Shown here piece by piece: positions 15,679 through 24,121 of a stretch of 34,564 nucleotides of DNA. The notes beneath the pieces were generated by a model that did not search any database, was not told where the DNA came from, and saw only the letters and a list, made by a program, of their open reading frames with translations. A program made the position numbers and the translations under genes. Position 1 is the first letter of the stretch. Every line of letters begins with the position of its first letter. Source of the stretch: Anaerolineales bacterium (GTDB lineage: Bacteria > Chloroflexota > Anaerolineae > Anaerolineales > UBA4823); assembly GCA_016929095.1 (NCBI GenBank), contig JAFGJM010000025.1, forward strand, positions 1-34,564, read 5' to 3'.

Positions 15679-17016
15679 TTATGCGGTTTCCAGGTAGCGT
15701 TCCACTTCCCAATCGGTGACATGCAGGCGGTAATCATCCACTTCAGCCCATTTGGCGCGCGCAAACGCCTCGTATGTCATATCGCCCAAGGCTTCCTTAA
15801 TGACGGAATCATTTTCCAACTCGCGCAGCGCTTCAGCAAGCGAGCCGGGTAGTTCGCTGATGTTCATCGCTTTGCGTTCTTCCCTGGTGAGATCGTAAAC
15901 GTTGATGTTGTTAAGCGGTGCAGGGCAGGGCAGGTTGCGGTCGATGCCATCCAAAGCGGATGCCAGCATAGCCGTTAGCGCCAGGTATGGATTGGCGGAA
16001 GGATCGGGGCAGCGCAGTTCGGCGCGGGTGGCGTTTTCCATTCCCGGTGTATAGCGTGGGATGCGCACCAATGCGGAGCGGTTGATCTGCGCCCAACCCA
16101 CATAGACCGGCGCTTCATATCCCGGCACTAACCGCTTATATGAATTGACGGTTGGCGCCGTGACGGCGGAAAAGGCGCGGGCATGCGCCAGTTGTCCGGC
16201 AATGAAGCCATAAGCAACCGGCGAAAGATTGTGCTGATCATTGGCATCGAAGAAGATATTCTTTCCGGTGGAATCCACCAGCGATTGGTGGCAATGCATC
16301 CCCGAACCGTTGATGCCAAATATCGGTTTGGGCATGAAGGATGCTACCAGACCGTTCTTGGCGGCGATGGCTTTAACGGTGTATTTCATGGTCAGCACGT
16401 TATCGGCGGTGCGCAAAGCTTCGGTGTATTGAAAGTCGATCTCGTGCTGTCCCAGGGCGACTTCATGATGCCCCATCTCGACTTCCAGTCCCAAACTTGA
16501 GAGGGCGTCCATCAATTCGGTGCGCACGCGCACGGCTTCATCATGGGCGGAAAAGTCGAAATAGCCGCCGACATCGTGGGGTACGGGGTGGATCGAATCG
16601 CCGCCGTTGCGCCGGAAAAGAAAGAATTCCGGTTCGGGGCCAACATAATATGTCCAACCGCGATTTTTCAGCTTTTCTAACTGGCGTTTGAGTGTGCCGC
16701 GCGGGTCGCCGGGAAACGGATTGCCATCCATTTGATAGATATCACAGAAGATGCGCGCCCGCCGGTATTCCGACGTCGTCCAGGGCATCACGGCATAGGT
16801 GTCGGCATCGAGCACCAGGCGCATATCGCTTTCCTGAATGCGGGCGAACCCCTCCACGGATGAGCCATCGAACCATACGCCGTCGTTTAATGCTACATTC
16901 AAACGCTGGCTGGGGATATCCACGCTTTTCACGGCGCCGGTTACATCGGTAAATTGAAGTGAAATAAACTTTACATCGTCCTCTTTTACACGAGCATATA
17001 ATTCCTTCATGTCCAT
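15679..17016 (-). CDS. glnA: Type I glutamine synthetase (GSI-alpha class)
   Basis: 445 residues, cytosolic, forming glutamine from glutamate, ammonia and ATP as a dodecamer. Signature blocks are intact: FDGSSVEGF (49-57), PEPEFFLF (127-134), GHHEVALGQHEIDF (182-195), NGSGMHCHQSL (236-246) and a C-terminal VTDWEVERYL. The length is that of the GSI-alpha class, which lacks the 25-residue insertion of adenylylated GSI-beta, so control by feedback and partner proteins is more likely than by adenylylation. R59 in ARIQESDM matches the arginine tied to feedback inhibition in the Bacillus enzyme. GGAGG lies five bases before the ATG, giving a strong start. The gene has its own terminator downstream and a hairpin between it and the FmdB gene. 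Confidence 0.97.
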   Translation of the reverse strand: MDMKELYARVKEDDVKFISLQFTDVTGAVKSVDIPSQRLNVALNDGVWFDGSSVEGFARIQESDMRLVLDADTYAVMPWTTSEYRRARIFCDIYQMDGNPFPGDPRGTLKRQLEKLKNRGWTYYVGPEPEFFLFRRNGGDSIHPVPHDVGGYFDFSAHDEAVRVRTELMDALSSLGLEVEMGHHEVALGQHEIDFQYTEALRTADNVLTMKYTVKAIAAKNGLVASFMPKPIFGINGSGMHCHQSLVDSTGKNIFFDANDQHNLSPVAYGFIAGQLAHARAFSAVTAPTVNSYKRLVPGYEAPVYVGWAQINRSALVRIPRYTPGMENATRAELRCPDPSANPYLALTAMLASALDGIDRNLPCPAPLNNINVYDLTREERKAMNISELPGSLAEALRELENDSVIKEALGDMTYEAFARAKWAEVDDYRLHVTDWEVERYLETA

Positions 17017-17081
17017 CTTTTCCTCCAGGTATAAAAAAAAAGATTTTTATTTATGATTTCCTTCATGTGATTTCAATAAAG

Positions 17082-17120
17082 AGAGACGCCTCACTTGCGG
17101 AGGCGTCTCTGCTTTTTTTT
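17082..17120. terminator. Hairpin between the FmdB gene and glnA
   Basis: AGAGACGCCTC (17082-17092) and GAGGCGTCTCT (17100-17110) form a perfect 11-bp stem with a 7-base loop. On the + strand it is followed by GCTTTTTTTT, a textbook intrinsic terminator, yet both neighbouring genes run on the minus strand. Read on the minus strand, the hairpin is followed only by CTTTATT, a weak T-run, so it may still end the FmdB transcript. It lies 66 bases upstream of the glnA start. Confidence 0.6.
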
Positions 17121-17200
17121 CTCGGTTTTACGGATATCTCCGTAGCTTCAATTCCAATATTTTCGACATTTATCCCAATAACCTGATACCTGCACCCGGT

Positions 17201-17515
17201 TTATTCACTTTTTGCTTTCGCAGTCACCGATTCGCTTTTTTCACCGCTCTCATTTTTCGTTTCCGATTTCATTTCCGCGGTTTTTTCTCCCGATTTTTCT
17301 GAGGAGGCTGAACTTGGTCGTCCACCGCCCGAAGGGGAACGATGGTCGGTGGCGTAAAATCCGGAACCTTTAAACACAATCCCAACCGGCATGTACACTT
17401 TGCGCAATGTTTTCTTATTGCATTCGGGACAACGTGTAAGGGGCGGGTCGCTAAAATGTTGCTGCTTTTCAAATTGAATACCGCAATTTTCGCAGCGATA
17501 CGTATAAACTGGCAT
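17201..17515 (-). CDS. FmdB family zinc-ribbon regulatory protein
   Basis: 104 residues. It opens with MPVYTYRCENCG, the FmdB zinc-ribbon signature, with C8, C11, C29 and C32 as metal ligands, and continues KVYMPVGIVFKGSGFYATD, a block conserved in the family. The last 45 residues are low-complexity and rich in Ser, Glu and Lys, probably disordered. FmdB proteins were named after a putative regulator of the formamidase operon. Their general role is unclear and may involve nucleic acid or protein contacts. GAGGTG precedes the ATG at good spacing. It lies about 185 bases upstream of glnA on the same strand, separated by a hairpin, so co-regulation with nitrogen assimilation is possible but unproven. 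Confidence 0.9.
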   Translation of the reverse strand: MPVYTYRCENCGIQFEKQQHFSDPPLTRCPECNKKTLRKVYMPVGIVFKGSGFYATDHRSPSGGGRPSSASSEKSGEKTAEMKSETKNESGEKSESVTAKAKSE

Positions 17516-17620
17516 AAAACACCTCGAACTTACCTCTCCGATGAGGTCGTAACAAACTGTGATTATAGCGCGCTAATCCAGGCTTGACAAGAGAGGATGA
17601 GAGGGGAATTAATAAAAAAT

Positions 17621-20455
17621 TTACATTTTTTTCAATGTAAACACAAACCTGCTTCCCCCCTCCGGCGGCGTTTCAACCCAGATGCGCCCACCCTGCGCTT
17701 CCATGGCTAATTTGCAAAATGCCAGGCCTAAGCCTGACCCTCGCCGCCGCCCCATCTGCCCTGGCACCTGACTGAAGCGCTCGAATATTTTATCCCCATA
17801 TTCCGGGGGTACTCCCGGCCCGGTATCACTCACGCAAACCTGTACTTCATCGCCTACCTGGGCAGCGGAGATGACGATTTCGCCGCCACGCGGGGTGAAT
17901 TTCACGGCGTTATCCAGCAGGTTTGCCAGCACGCGGCTCACTTTTAGGGCATCGGCTTTAACCATCGTGCAATCTTCAGAAATAAGATTGTTCAAAGTGA
18001 TGCCGTAGCTGTGACATTGGGTTGTGAATTCCCCCACCACGTCCCTGGATAATGCCATCAGGTCAATATTATCCAGAGTCGCCTGCTCCTGGCCGGTTTC
18101 CAGGCGGGCAATATCCAGCATGGCTTCTACCAATCTCAACGCCCGTTGCGCGCCATGACCGGCGATCTCAACTGCCCGGTTCAGGTGGCTGTGTTCGGAG
18201 TCGTGGCAGGTCTCCTCGATCACATTCAAAGCGCCCAGCACGGCACTCATCGGCGAGCGCAGATCGTGGACTAAGGTTTCGGTGATGAATTCACGGGTTT
18301 GCGTAAGCGCCTGTTCTTCACTGATATCCCGCACCACGACCATCCATCCGGCAATATCCCCATCCCCGCGGTGTACCAAAGCCGGGAATCTTTCCAATAC
18401 CCGCACACGCCGTGGTTCATCGGGGTATATGATTTCAGGAGTGCAGGCGGGTTCTACTCCCTGGCGCAATGAATCGATGATTTGCAGAGTCTGTTCATGG
18501 GTGAACCCCAGCACATGCAGCGCTGATAAGGGTAGATCGGTAAGTTGTTTTCCCACCAGGTCAGTCAATGCCAGGGAAGCCATTTTTTGGAATGAGGCGT
18601 TTGCTAAAGTCACCTGCCCGGAGGTATCTACCATAAATATACCTTCGCGGGTCGAATTGATGATGGCGGATAAACGTTCCCTGCCGGAAACCACGTCAGA
18701 GTAGAGCAAGGCGTTTGTCAGGGCGACTGCCGCCTGGTTTGCTAATTGCGCCACAAAAGCTTGCTCGTGGGCAGAATAGGCATTGAGTTGAGGGTTTTCC
18801 AGGGTCAGTACACCCAATACCTGTTCTTCGTGCAGCAAGGGGATACTCAACTGCGAACGCGCTTCGCCATTGGTGAAATCGAGAAACTCCGGGTTTAAGG
18901 TTACATCGGGGGAATTGATCGGTTGACGTGAAAGCACCGCTTTGCCGCATAATCCTTTTGTAGCCGGCAGATCGACAGGGTTGACCGAATAACCACGCCA
19001 GGCTTTGAACTCCAGATTGTGCTTTTGGGGATTGTAAATGGCAATATTGCCCCAGCGGGAATGTGTGAATTCCAGGGCGTAATCCAGGATGATCTCGAAT
19101 AAATGGTTGGAACGGATCGCGGCTGCTAATTGCCGTCCAATGGTTTCCAGAATGGTTAGCTGGTTAGCGCGTCTTGCCAATGCCAGGTCACTCTGAGCGT
19201 GTAACCGGGCGTTGGAAACTACCAGAGCTGCCTGGGCTGCAAAAGTTTGCAGGAGTTCAATTTCCTCATTGGAGAATGCGTGGGGGGCCGCGTAGTAAAC
19301 CGACAGATATCCCACCTGTCCTTCGGGAGTGATGAGGGGGAAATCACCGGAGGCGCGAATACCTTCCCGCGATAAAGCGGCCACATAGCTGGGGTCTAAA
19401 TTTGAAGACATTAAGTCGGCAATTATGCTGGGTTGACCGGTGCGCAGGCAGCGTGTGTGCGCATCTTGTATGACTGGCATGCGTTGATATGTTTGGATGA
19501 AGCCCTGAGACAAATGGCTGCTGGCTGCCATCACAATTTCATCGTATTCTTGATTTAGAATGAATATAGCGCTATGTAATGCGCCGGCTGCATCGGTGAT
19601 GGATTGGCATACCTTATCTAATGCTTCGGGCATATTCACACCGCCATTGGTGAGGGCGGCAATCTGGTTCATTGTTTCCAGTTGACTGGTGCGCTGCTGA
19701 ACCTGTTCGTGCAGCAAAGCATTTTCGATGGCAACCCCCACCTGCCCGGATATGGTCTCCAAAAGATTTAAATCGGCGCGGGTAAATTCGATATCAGTCT
19801 TTAAGGTAAAAGCCGCCAGACACCCGATCACCCGCTCCGAAGCAATAAGTGGAACACCCATCCAGGCATAGGGCGCGTCTTCCCCCACCGGCAGCCCAAT
19901 GCGCGAAAGATGCATTTGGGCGTGATGCGCTAATAATATCGATTGGCGCTCGCGGATCACGCGATCGGTTAATCGGTCGGTCAATTGCCGGGCAGGCCAG
20001 TAAACTTTTAGCCCCCCCTTCACAGCCATAGGGTACCACAATCGTCCATCGATTTGGTTATACAAGGCAACATAGAAATTATCTACTCCCAGAAATTGAC
20101 GCACCTGGAGCTGGAGAATAGCCAGCAAATTATCCAATTCCAGGGTAGAGCGCAGTATCTGGCTGATCTGGTTGAGTGTAGAGATCTCTTTTAGGCGGCG
20201 GCGTAAATTGATCTGGGTTTGATAGACGCGATACGCTAAAAGGACTATGGCGATCAGGGCGGCGATCAATGCCACAACCAAAGCAGTGGACAGCCAGGGG
20301 GTGTGAGGCAGCGCCAGCCATAACGCGACGCCTAACAGCAGGCCGCCGGTGATGTTAACGAGCAAAAAAAGCCAGCGATTCCTCCGCTGTTTAGAGACAA
20401 CAGGCGGGCGTTTGCCTTGTGCGGAATCGGGCTTCACAGCATCTTTTTCAGACAT
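17621..20455 (-). CDS. Membrane-anchored GAF/PAS sensor histidine kinase
   Basis: 944 residues from the ATG at 20455. A basic cytosolic lead is followed by two membrane helices (about residues 28-75) with almost no loop, so sensing should be inside the cell or within the membrane. Three GAF domains (about 95-255, 265-420 and 430-590) and a PAS domain (about 600-710) precede HisKA with H730 in ETLVHDLRSP and an ATPase carrying NLLDNAVKFTP, DTGPGVP and GSGLGLAFC. The kinase core should be active. A GTG six bases upstream (20461) overlaps the TPR stop codon and is an alternative start. No ribosome-binding site is seen, so translational coupling to the TPR gene, two bases away, is likely. It is the last gene of the protease-TPR-kinase group and lacks a receiver partner. 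Confidence 0.92.
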   Translation of the reverse strand: MSEKDAVKPDSAQGKRPPVVSKQRRNRWLFLLVNITGGLLLGVALWLALPHTPWLSTALVVALIAALIAIVLLAYRVYQTQINLRRRLKEISTLNQISQILRSTLELDNLLAILQLQVRQFLGVDNFYVALYNQIDGRLWYPMAVKGGLKVYWPARQLTDRLTDRVIRERQSILLAHHAQMHLSRIGLPVGEDAPYAWMGVPLIASERVIGCLAAFTLKTDIEFTRADLNLLETISGQVGVAIENALLHEQVQQRTSQLETMNQIAALTNGGVNMPEALDKVCQSITDAAGALHSAIFILNQEYDEIVMAASSHLSQGFIQTYQRMPVIQDAHTRCLRTGQPSIIADLMSSNLDPSYVAALSREGIRASGDFPLITPEGQVGYLSVYYAAPHAFSNEEIELLQTFAAQAALVVSNARLHAQSDLALARRANQLTILETIGRQLAAAIRSNHLFEIILDYALEFTHSRWGNIAIYNPQKHNLEFKAWRGYSVNPVDLPATKGLCGKAVLSRQPINSPDVTLNPEFLDFTNGEARSQLSIPLLHEEQVLGVLTLENPQLNAYSAHEQAFVAQLANQAAVALTNALLYSDVVSGRERLSAIINSTREGIFMVDTSGQVTLANASFQKMASLALTDLVGKQLTDLPLSALHVLGFTHEQTLQIIDSLRQGVEPACTPEIIYPDEPRRVRVLERFPALVHRGDGDIAGWMVVVRDISEEQALTQTREFITETLVHDLRSPMSAVLGALNVIEETCHDSEHSHLNRAVEIAGHGAQRALRLVEAMLDIARLETGQEQATLDNIDLMALSRDVVGEFTTQCHSYGITLNNLISEDCTMVKADALKVSRVLANLLDNAVKFTPRGGEIVISAAQVGDEVQVCVSDTGPGVPPEYGDKIFERFSQVPGQMGRRRGSGLGLAFCKLAMEAQGGRIWVETPPEGGSRFVFTLKKM

Positions 20456-20457
20456 GG

Positions 20458-22392
20458 TCACGGCGTGGGTGAATATTCAGGCGTCAGGGTAGCAGGCTGG
20501 GTCTTCGTGACGGCGTCCGTTGGCGAGGCTTGCGGGGTGGATGTGGCGGTGGGTCTTGGCGTGCGGGTTGGTGTTTGTGAGACTTTGGGTGTGGGCGTGG
20601 GTGTAGAGAGGGCATCCAGATGTTCCACAGCCATATCCAGCCACTCTTGTGGAATAATGCCCTCGGGTAGTTCCATCAAAGCCTCCCAATCTTTCACGGC
20701 TTCTTTACCCTTTTCCTGTTGTTCGCCAGCCTGAGCGCGCCAGAAATAAATGGCTGCTCTCTCGTAATCATTTTCTGCCAAGCCAGCTGCGTAATTAAGA
20801 GTGCCATAAGCTTCGTTGGCGCGTCCTTCGAGCAACAAAGCCTGCCCTAATCCCAGGTTAATGGGAAACCATAACGTGGATAATTTACCGGCGTTGATTT
20901 TTTCACTTTCTGTTTTTTTGGCATCCAAAAACTCGTTTACTGCCGCATTGCTTTCACCTTGCAGCAGGTAAATCCACGCCCGGTAGATGAAAATACCGGG
21001 TAAGCGGCTATTCATTTGGGTAGCCTGGTTTATCGCTTCCAGGGCTTTTTCATAGTCAGCCTGTTTTTCCTCGTTTTCTCCCCGGGTATAGAGTTGTTCG
21101 TAAGACCCTAACGCCGCATAAGCTCTGCCCAGGGATAACCAGATGGCTGCGTTCTCCGGCTCATATAACAGGTACATATCCAGCTTCTGGCGGGCGCTTT
21201 TAAAATCATTGTTTTGAAGCGCGGCTTCTCCAAGAACCTGATAAACCGGCAATAGAGTTTGGTCTAAATCGTAAGCTTTCTGGGCAAATTCCAGAGCGGC
21301 TGCGCTGTCACCTTCTTCCAATGCGGCTTTGGCTTGATAATAATAAGGCAGAGGGGAATCGGGCAACAGTTCTGAGGCAGAATCGATATCCTTTTGAGCT
21401 TTTGCATCCTGATTGGTTGATAGATAAAAAGCAGCCCGCTCTAAATATGCTTCCGCCAGAGAAGGGTCGGAATTGATGGCTTTATTTAAATCCTTTTCCA
21501 CATCAGCTTCCGGGTTCATGGTAAGGCTGGCTTGCGCCTTTCCCAGGTAGGCGGGCGCGAAATTGCTGTCTATGACAAGCGCCCGGTTATAAGCCTGCAG
21601 AGCCAGTTGTGGCTGTCCTGAAAACCGGTGGGTTTCGCCAATGAAATATTGAATATCTGCGGCTTCCGGTTCGATGGTGAGCGCCTGATCAAAGAATTCC
21701 AATGCCTTTTCCCAGTCGCCCTCCAGGAATGCCCGCTGCGCCGTGCGATACGCTTCGCTGCGCGGGTGGGGGGTATTTACATACAAGGGCGTGGGCGTAT
21801 AGGTCGCTTCAAGCAGCATCCACAGCGGGGTGGGGCTGCCTGATACCGGTTCGAGTGTGGCGGTTGCGGTGGGCTCTTGATAACCGATATAGGTGGGTGT
21901 GGCTGTAAAAGTGGGGTATACCAGAGGCGTTTCTGTGGGTGTGAAATGGATTACCATGCTGGGTCGGGCTGAAAAAGACCGCCATGCCCAAACGCCTCCC
22001 CCAATTATTAAAACAGCGAAAATCAATGCGAACAGACGGACGATGGGATTGGAAAGATATTTCTTGAAATTTACACTGGCGGCTTCCCTGGGGATGGAGA
22101 CATCCCATTTGCGTTTCATGGGGGGGGTGACCTGAGTAGTCTCTTCCGGGGGAATTGCGCCAGCCATGATCAACCCCAATTTGGCAGCCTTATTATCCGG
22201 TTCGAATTGCAGCACGGTTTGCAGGCAAAAAATGCGTTCTTTTACCGTTTCCACTACGGCGCTCATCCATAGCCAGTAGGTAGGATTATTTTGATCGTTG
22301 CGCAACAGGCGGGTCAACAGATCGCGCGCCCGCTGGCGTTGCCCTTGACGGATGGCTTCGATCGCTTCATTCAGCATTACATCATCAGTCAT
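20458..22392 (-). CDS. Single-pass membrane TPR protein with Thr/Pro-rich segments
   Basis: 644 residues. A short helical repeat unit lies at the N-terminus (residues 4-75, LNEAIEAIRQGQRQRARDLL). A transmembrane helix follows at about 117-136, then a Thr/Pro-rich linker, about nine or ten TPR motifs (about 210-590) and a Thr/Pro-rich tail. The bulk of the repeats should face outside, with the N-terminal repeat in the cytosol. TPR arrays assemble protein complexes, and no enzymatic motif is present. The Thr/Pro stretches, typical of Anaerolineae surface proteins, may be spacers or glycosylation sites. The gene lies 39 bases after the site-2 protease gene and 2 bases before the kinase gene, so it may be a bridging or sensory partner in one operon. 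The ribosome-binding site is weak. Confidence 0.88.
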   Translation of the reverse strand: MTDDVMLNEAIEAIRQGQRQRARDLLTRLLRNDQNNPTYWLWMSAVVETVKERIFCLQTVLQFEPDNKAAKLGLIMAGAIPPEETTQVTPPMKRKWDVSIPREAASVNFKKYLSNPIVRLFALIFAVLIIGGGVWAWRSFSARPSMVIHFTPTETPLVYPTFTATPTYIGYQEPTATATLEPVSGSPTPLWMLLEATYTPTPLYVNTPHPRSEAYRTAQRAFLEGDWEKALEFFDQALTIEPEAADIQYFIGETHRFSGQPQLALQAYNRALVIDSNFAPAYLGKAQASLTMNPEADVEKDLNKAINSDPSLAEAYLERAAFYLSTNQDAKAQKDIDSASELLPDSPLPYYYQAKAALEEGDSAAALEFAQKAYDLDQTLLPVYQVLGEAALQNNDFKSARQKLDMYLLYEPENAAIWLSLGRAYAALGSYEQLYTRGENEEKQADYEKALEAINQATQMNSRLPGIFIYRAWIYLLQGESNAAVNEFLDAKKTESEKINAGKLSTLWFPINLGLGQALLLEGRANEAYGTLNYAAGLAENDYERAAIYFWRAQAGEQQEKGKEAVKDWEALMELPEGIIPQEWLDMAVEHLDALSTPTPTPKVSQTPTRTPRPTATSTPQASPTDAVTKTQPATLTPEYSPTP

Positions 22393-22431
22393 GGCTTTAT
22401 TTTATTCCCTCCCCTTATCTGACGATAGAGG

Positions 22432-23652
22432 TCAAAATCCGGCGCCAACAGCCAGCATAGGTACCGGAGTGAATACTAAAATGAAGACGATCAACCCCAG
22501 AAATGCCAATAATCGCCGTTGTGGGTCGAGTTCTGTGATCTGATCCAATGGTTCTGCGTGCATACGCCCGAAAAGGAAAATGAGAAATGCCCATAACCAC
22601 CAGCCTGTCCATACCATACCCAGTAAAACTAATCCACCCAGAATAAAGGGTAGTAAACTATTCGTCCGCTTACCAAGCAACACATACATGAGATGACCGC
22701 CGTCCAATTGCCCCGCCGGGATCAGGTTCAACGCTGTCACCAATATTCCAGCCCAGCCCGCCATTGCTACCGGATGGATCATGACATCTGTGCCGCCAAA
22801 TGGAAAGGGCGACCCGGTGAAGAAGTAGCGCACCCAATACAACATCGGCAGCAGTCCCCCATAATCTGCCGGCGTTGGCAGCCACTTACCGAAAACCAAA
22901 TATTTTAATGCCAAATACAGGATAGAATTGCCTTCCAGCATAAAGCTTTGCGTATCATGGAGGGCAGTCGGTAATGTATCCAGCCGGGATATACTCAGCC
23001 CGAATATCAACACCGGTATGGCAACGATGAGACCGGATAACGGACCGGCGATGCCTACATCGAGTAAATCCCGTTTATTTTTAGGCGGCGATTGCAGGGA
23101 AATAAATGCACCCAGCGTACCAAAAGGGGGGAAAGGTAATGGCAAGAAATATGGCAATGTTACTAAAGCCCCGTGAAATCGTCCCACCAGATAATGCCCA
23201 AATTCGTGCGCCATTAAAATTCCCAGCAGGCTGGCGGTGAATGCCAATGCGCCCAGGATAATCGCCGGAAGATGGGGCTTAACATTGTCGAGATTAATGC
23301 TGGCGTATCCCGTCATCTCCCAAGAAACAGCGTGAAGAATGCCCACCCAAAAAACACTCAGGATGGTCAACCCGATCAATAGAAGATTGACCCAAATTTT
23401 CGGCTTTTTTTCTTTGACTACACCAGAGGTCAGCAGGATGGTATGCCGGTCGCCGTCTTTTCGGAAAAGCGGCGTAATATTGTGCGAGCGTAATAATTCC
23501 GAAAGTTGGTCGTAGGCTTGTACGGAATCCATCCTCAATAAACCGCGGTAACGTACTAAATAGGATTGTCGTGAATCCCCCTGAGTGACATCATCAATCG
23601 ATAAAAAACGGGCAACAATAGGGGTTATTACATCAGTTTCATTGGAAAACAT
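22432..23652 (-). CDS. Site-2 protease family intramembrane metalloprotease (M50)
   Basis: 406 residues. An approximately 85-residue cytosolic lead precedes several membrane helices. The zinc site HEFGH is at 149-153 and the second metal motif lies in LNLIPAGQLDGGH, the standard pair for M50 proteases, which cut substrates within the membrane. The overall layout (long soluble lead, then FLPLPFPPFGTLGAFI) resembles the EGY3/cyanobacterial-type subgroup rather than RseP, and no PDZ domain is seen. No substrate or anti-sigma factor is encoded nearby; the downstream TPR membrane protein is a plausible partner or target. The start is MFSNET at 23652, with no ribosome-binding site and an A-run of eight just upstream. 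A short out-of-frame ATG at 23669 precedes it. Confidence 0.93.
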   Translation of the reverse strand: MFSNETDVITPIVARFLSIDDVTQGDSRQSYLVRYRGLLRMDSVQAYDQLSELLRSHNITPLFRKDGDRHTILLTSGVVKEKKPKIWVNLLLIGLTILSVFWVGILHAVSWEMTGYASINLDNVKPHLPAIILGALAFTASLLGILMAHEFGHYLVGRFHGALVTLPYFLPLPFPPFGTLGAFISLQSPPKNKRDLLDVGIAGPLSGLIVAIPVLIFGLSISRLDTLPTALHDTQSFMLEGNSILYLALKYLVFGKWLPTPADYGGLLPMLYWVRYFFTGSPFPFGGTDVMIHPVAMAGWAGILVTALNLIPAGQLDGGHLMYVLLGKRTNSLLPFILGGLVLLGMVWTGWWLWAFLIFLFGRMHAEPLDQITELDPQRRLLAFLGLIVFILVFTPVPMLAVGAGF

Positions 23653-23797
23653 TGTTTTTTTTGCGCCATGTTTGTTGAAAAAGTCCTCTCTCCTCCCTGA
23701 AAGTTCCGAGAGTAAGAGAGCAATGTAGAATCACGAGTTTTTATTTCCTGTCTTTTATGAAATGCATATAGCGAAACAATCCATTAACATTGGCAGG

Positions 23798-23891
23798 CGG
23801 GAGTGGATGGGAGTCGAACCCACCGCGGCTCGCAACGCGACCTGCCACCGGTTTTGAAGACCGGGGAGCCCACCGGGACTCAACCACTCCC
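23798..23891 (-). tRNA. selC: tRNA-Sec (anticodon TCA)
   Basis: 94 bases on the minus strand. The acceptor arm is 8 bp and perfect (GGGAGTGG with CCACTCCC), one pair longer than in ordinary tRNAs. The anticodon arm is CCGGT, loop CTTCAAA, ACCGG, which places TCA at positions 34-36. A long variable arm (GGTCGC, GTT, GCGAGCC) and a T arm around TTCGACT are present. The 8-bp acceptor, long variable arm and opal anticodon together define a selenocysteine tRNA. The discriminator is G, and CCA is not encoded. No selA, selB, selD or obvious selenoprotein gene lies in the window. Confidence 0.92.
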
Positions 23892-24121
23892 AAGCGCGGT
23901 TAAGCATACCTTAATCGATGATGGAATGCAAGAGGGCGCAAGTTTGATTGTGCACACATGAAAACACGTTTTTACTATTGCAAAACGAGTTTCTTGACTC
24001 GTACCGCGCAGCAACTCTTGAGCATGGTGTGTATCGATGATTCGCCGATGAGGTAAGACAAGAATTTTTTACAAAGCGAATGCCTATATTGGCTTATAAT
24101 AAAGGAAAAGAGGACAAGTAT

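Noticed and set aside
23630..23669. Upstream ATG at 23669 and an eight-A run before the site-2 protease start, suggesting frameshifting
   Set aside because: The reading is only 13 codons, there is no well-placed ribosome-binding site, and no evidence of a conserved fusion is available.
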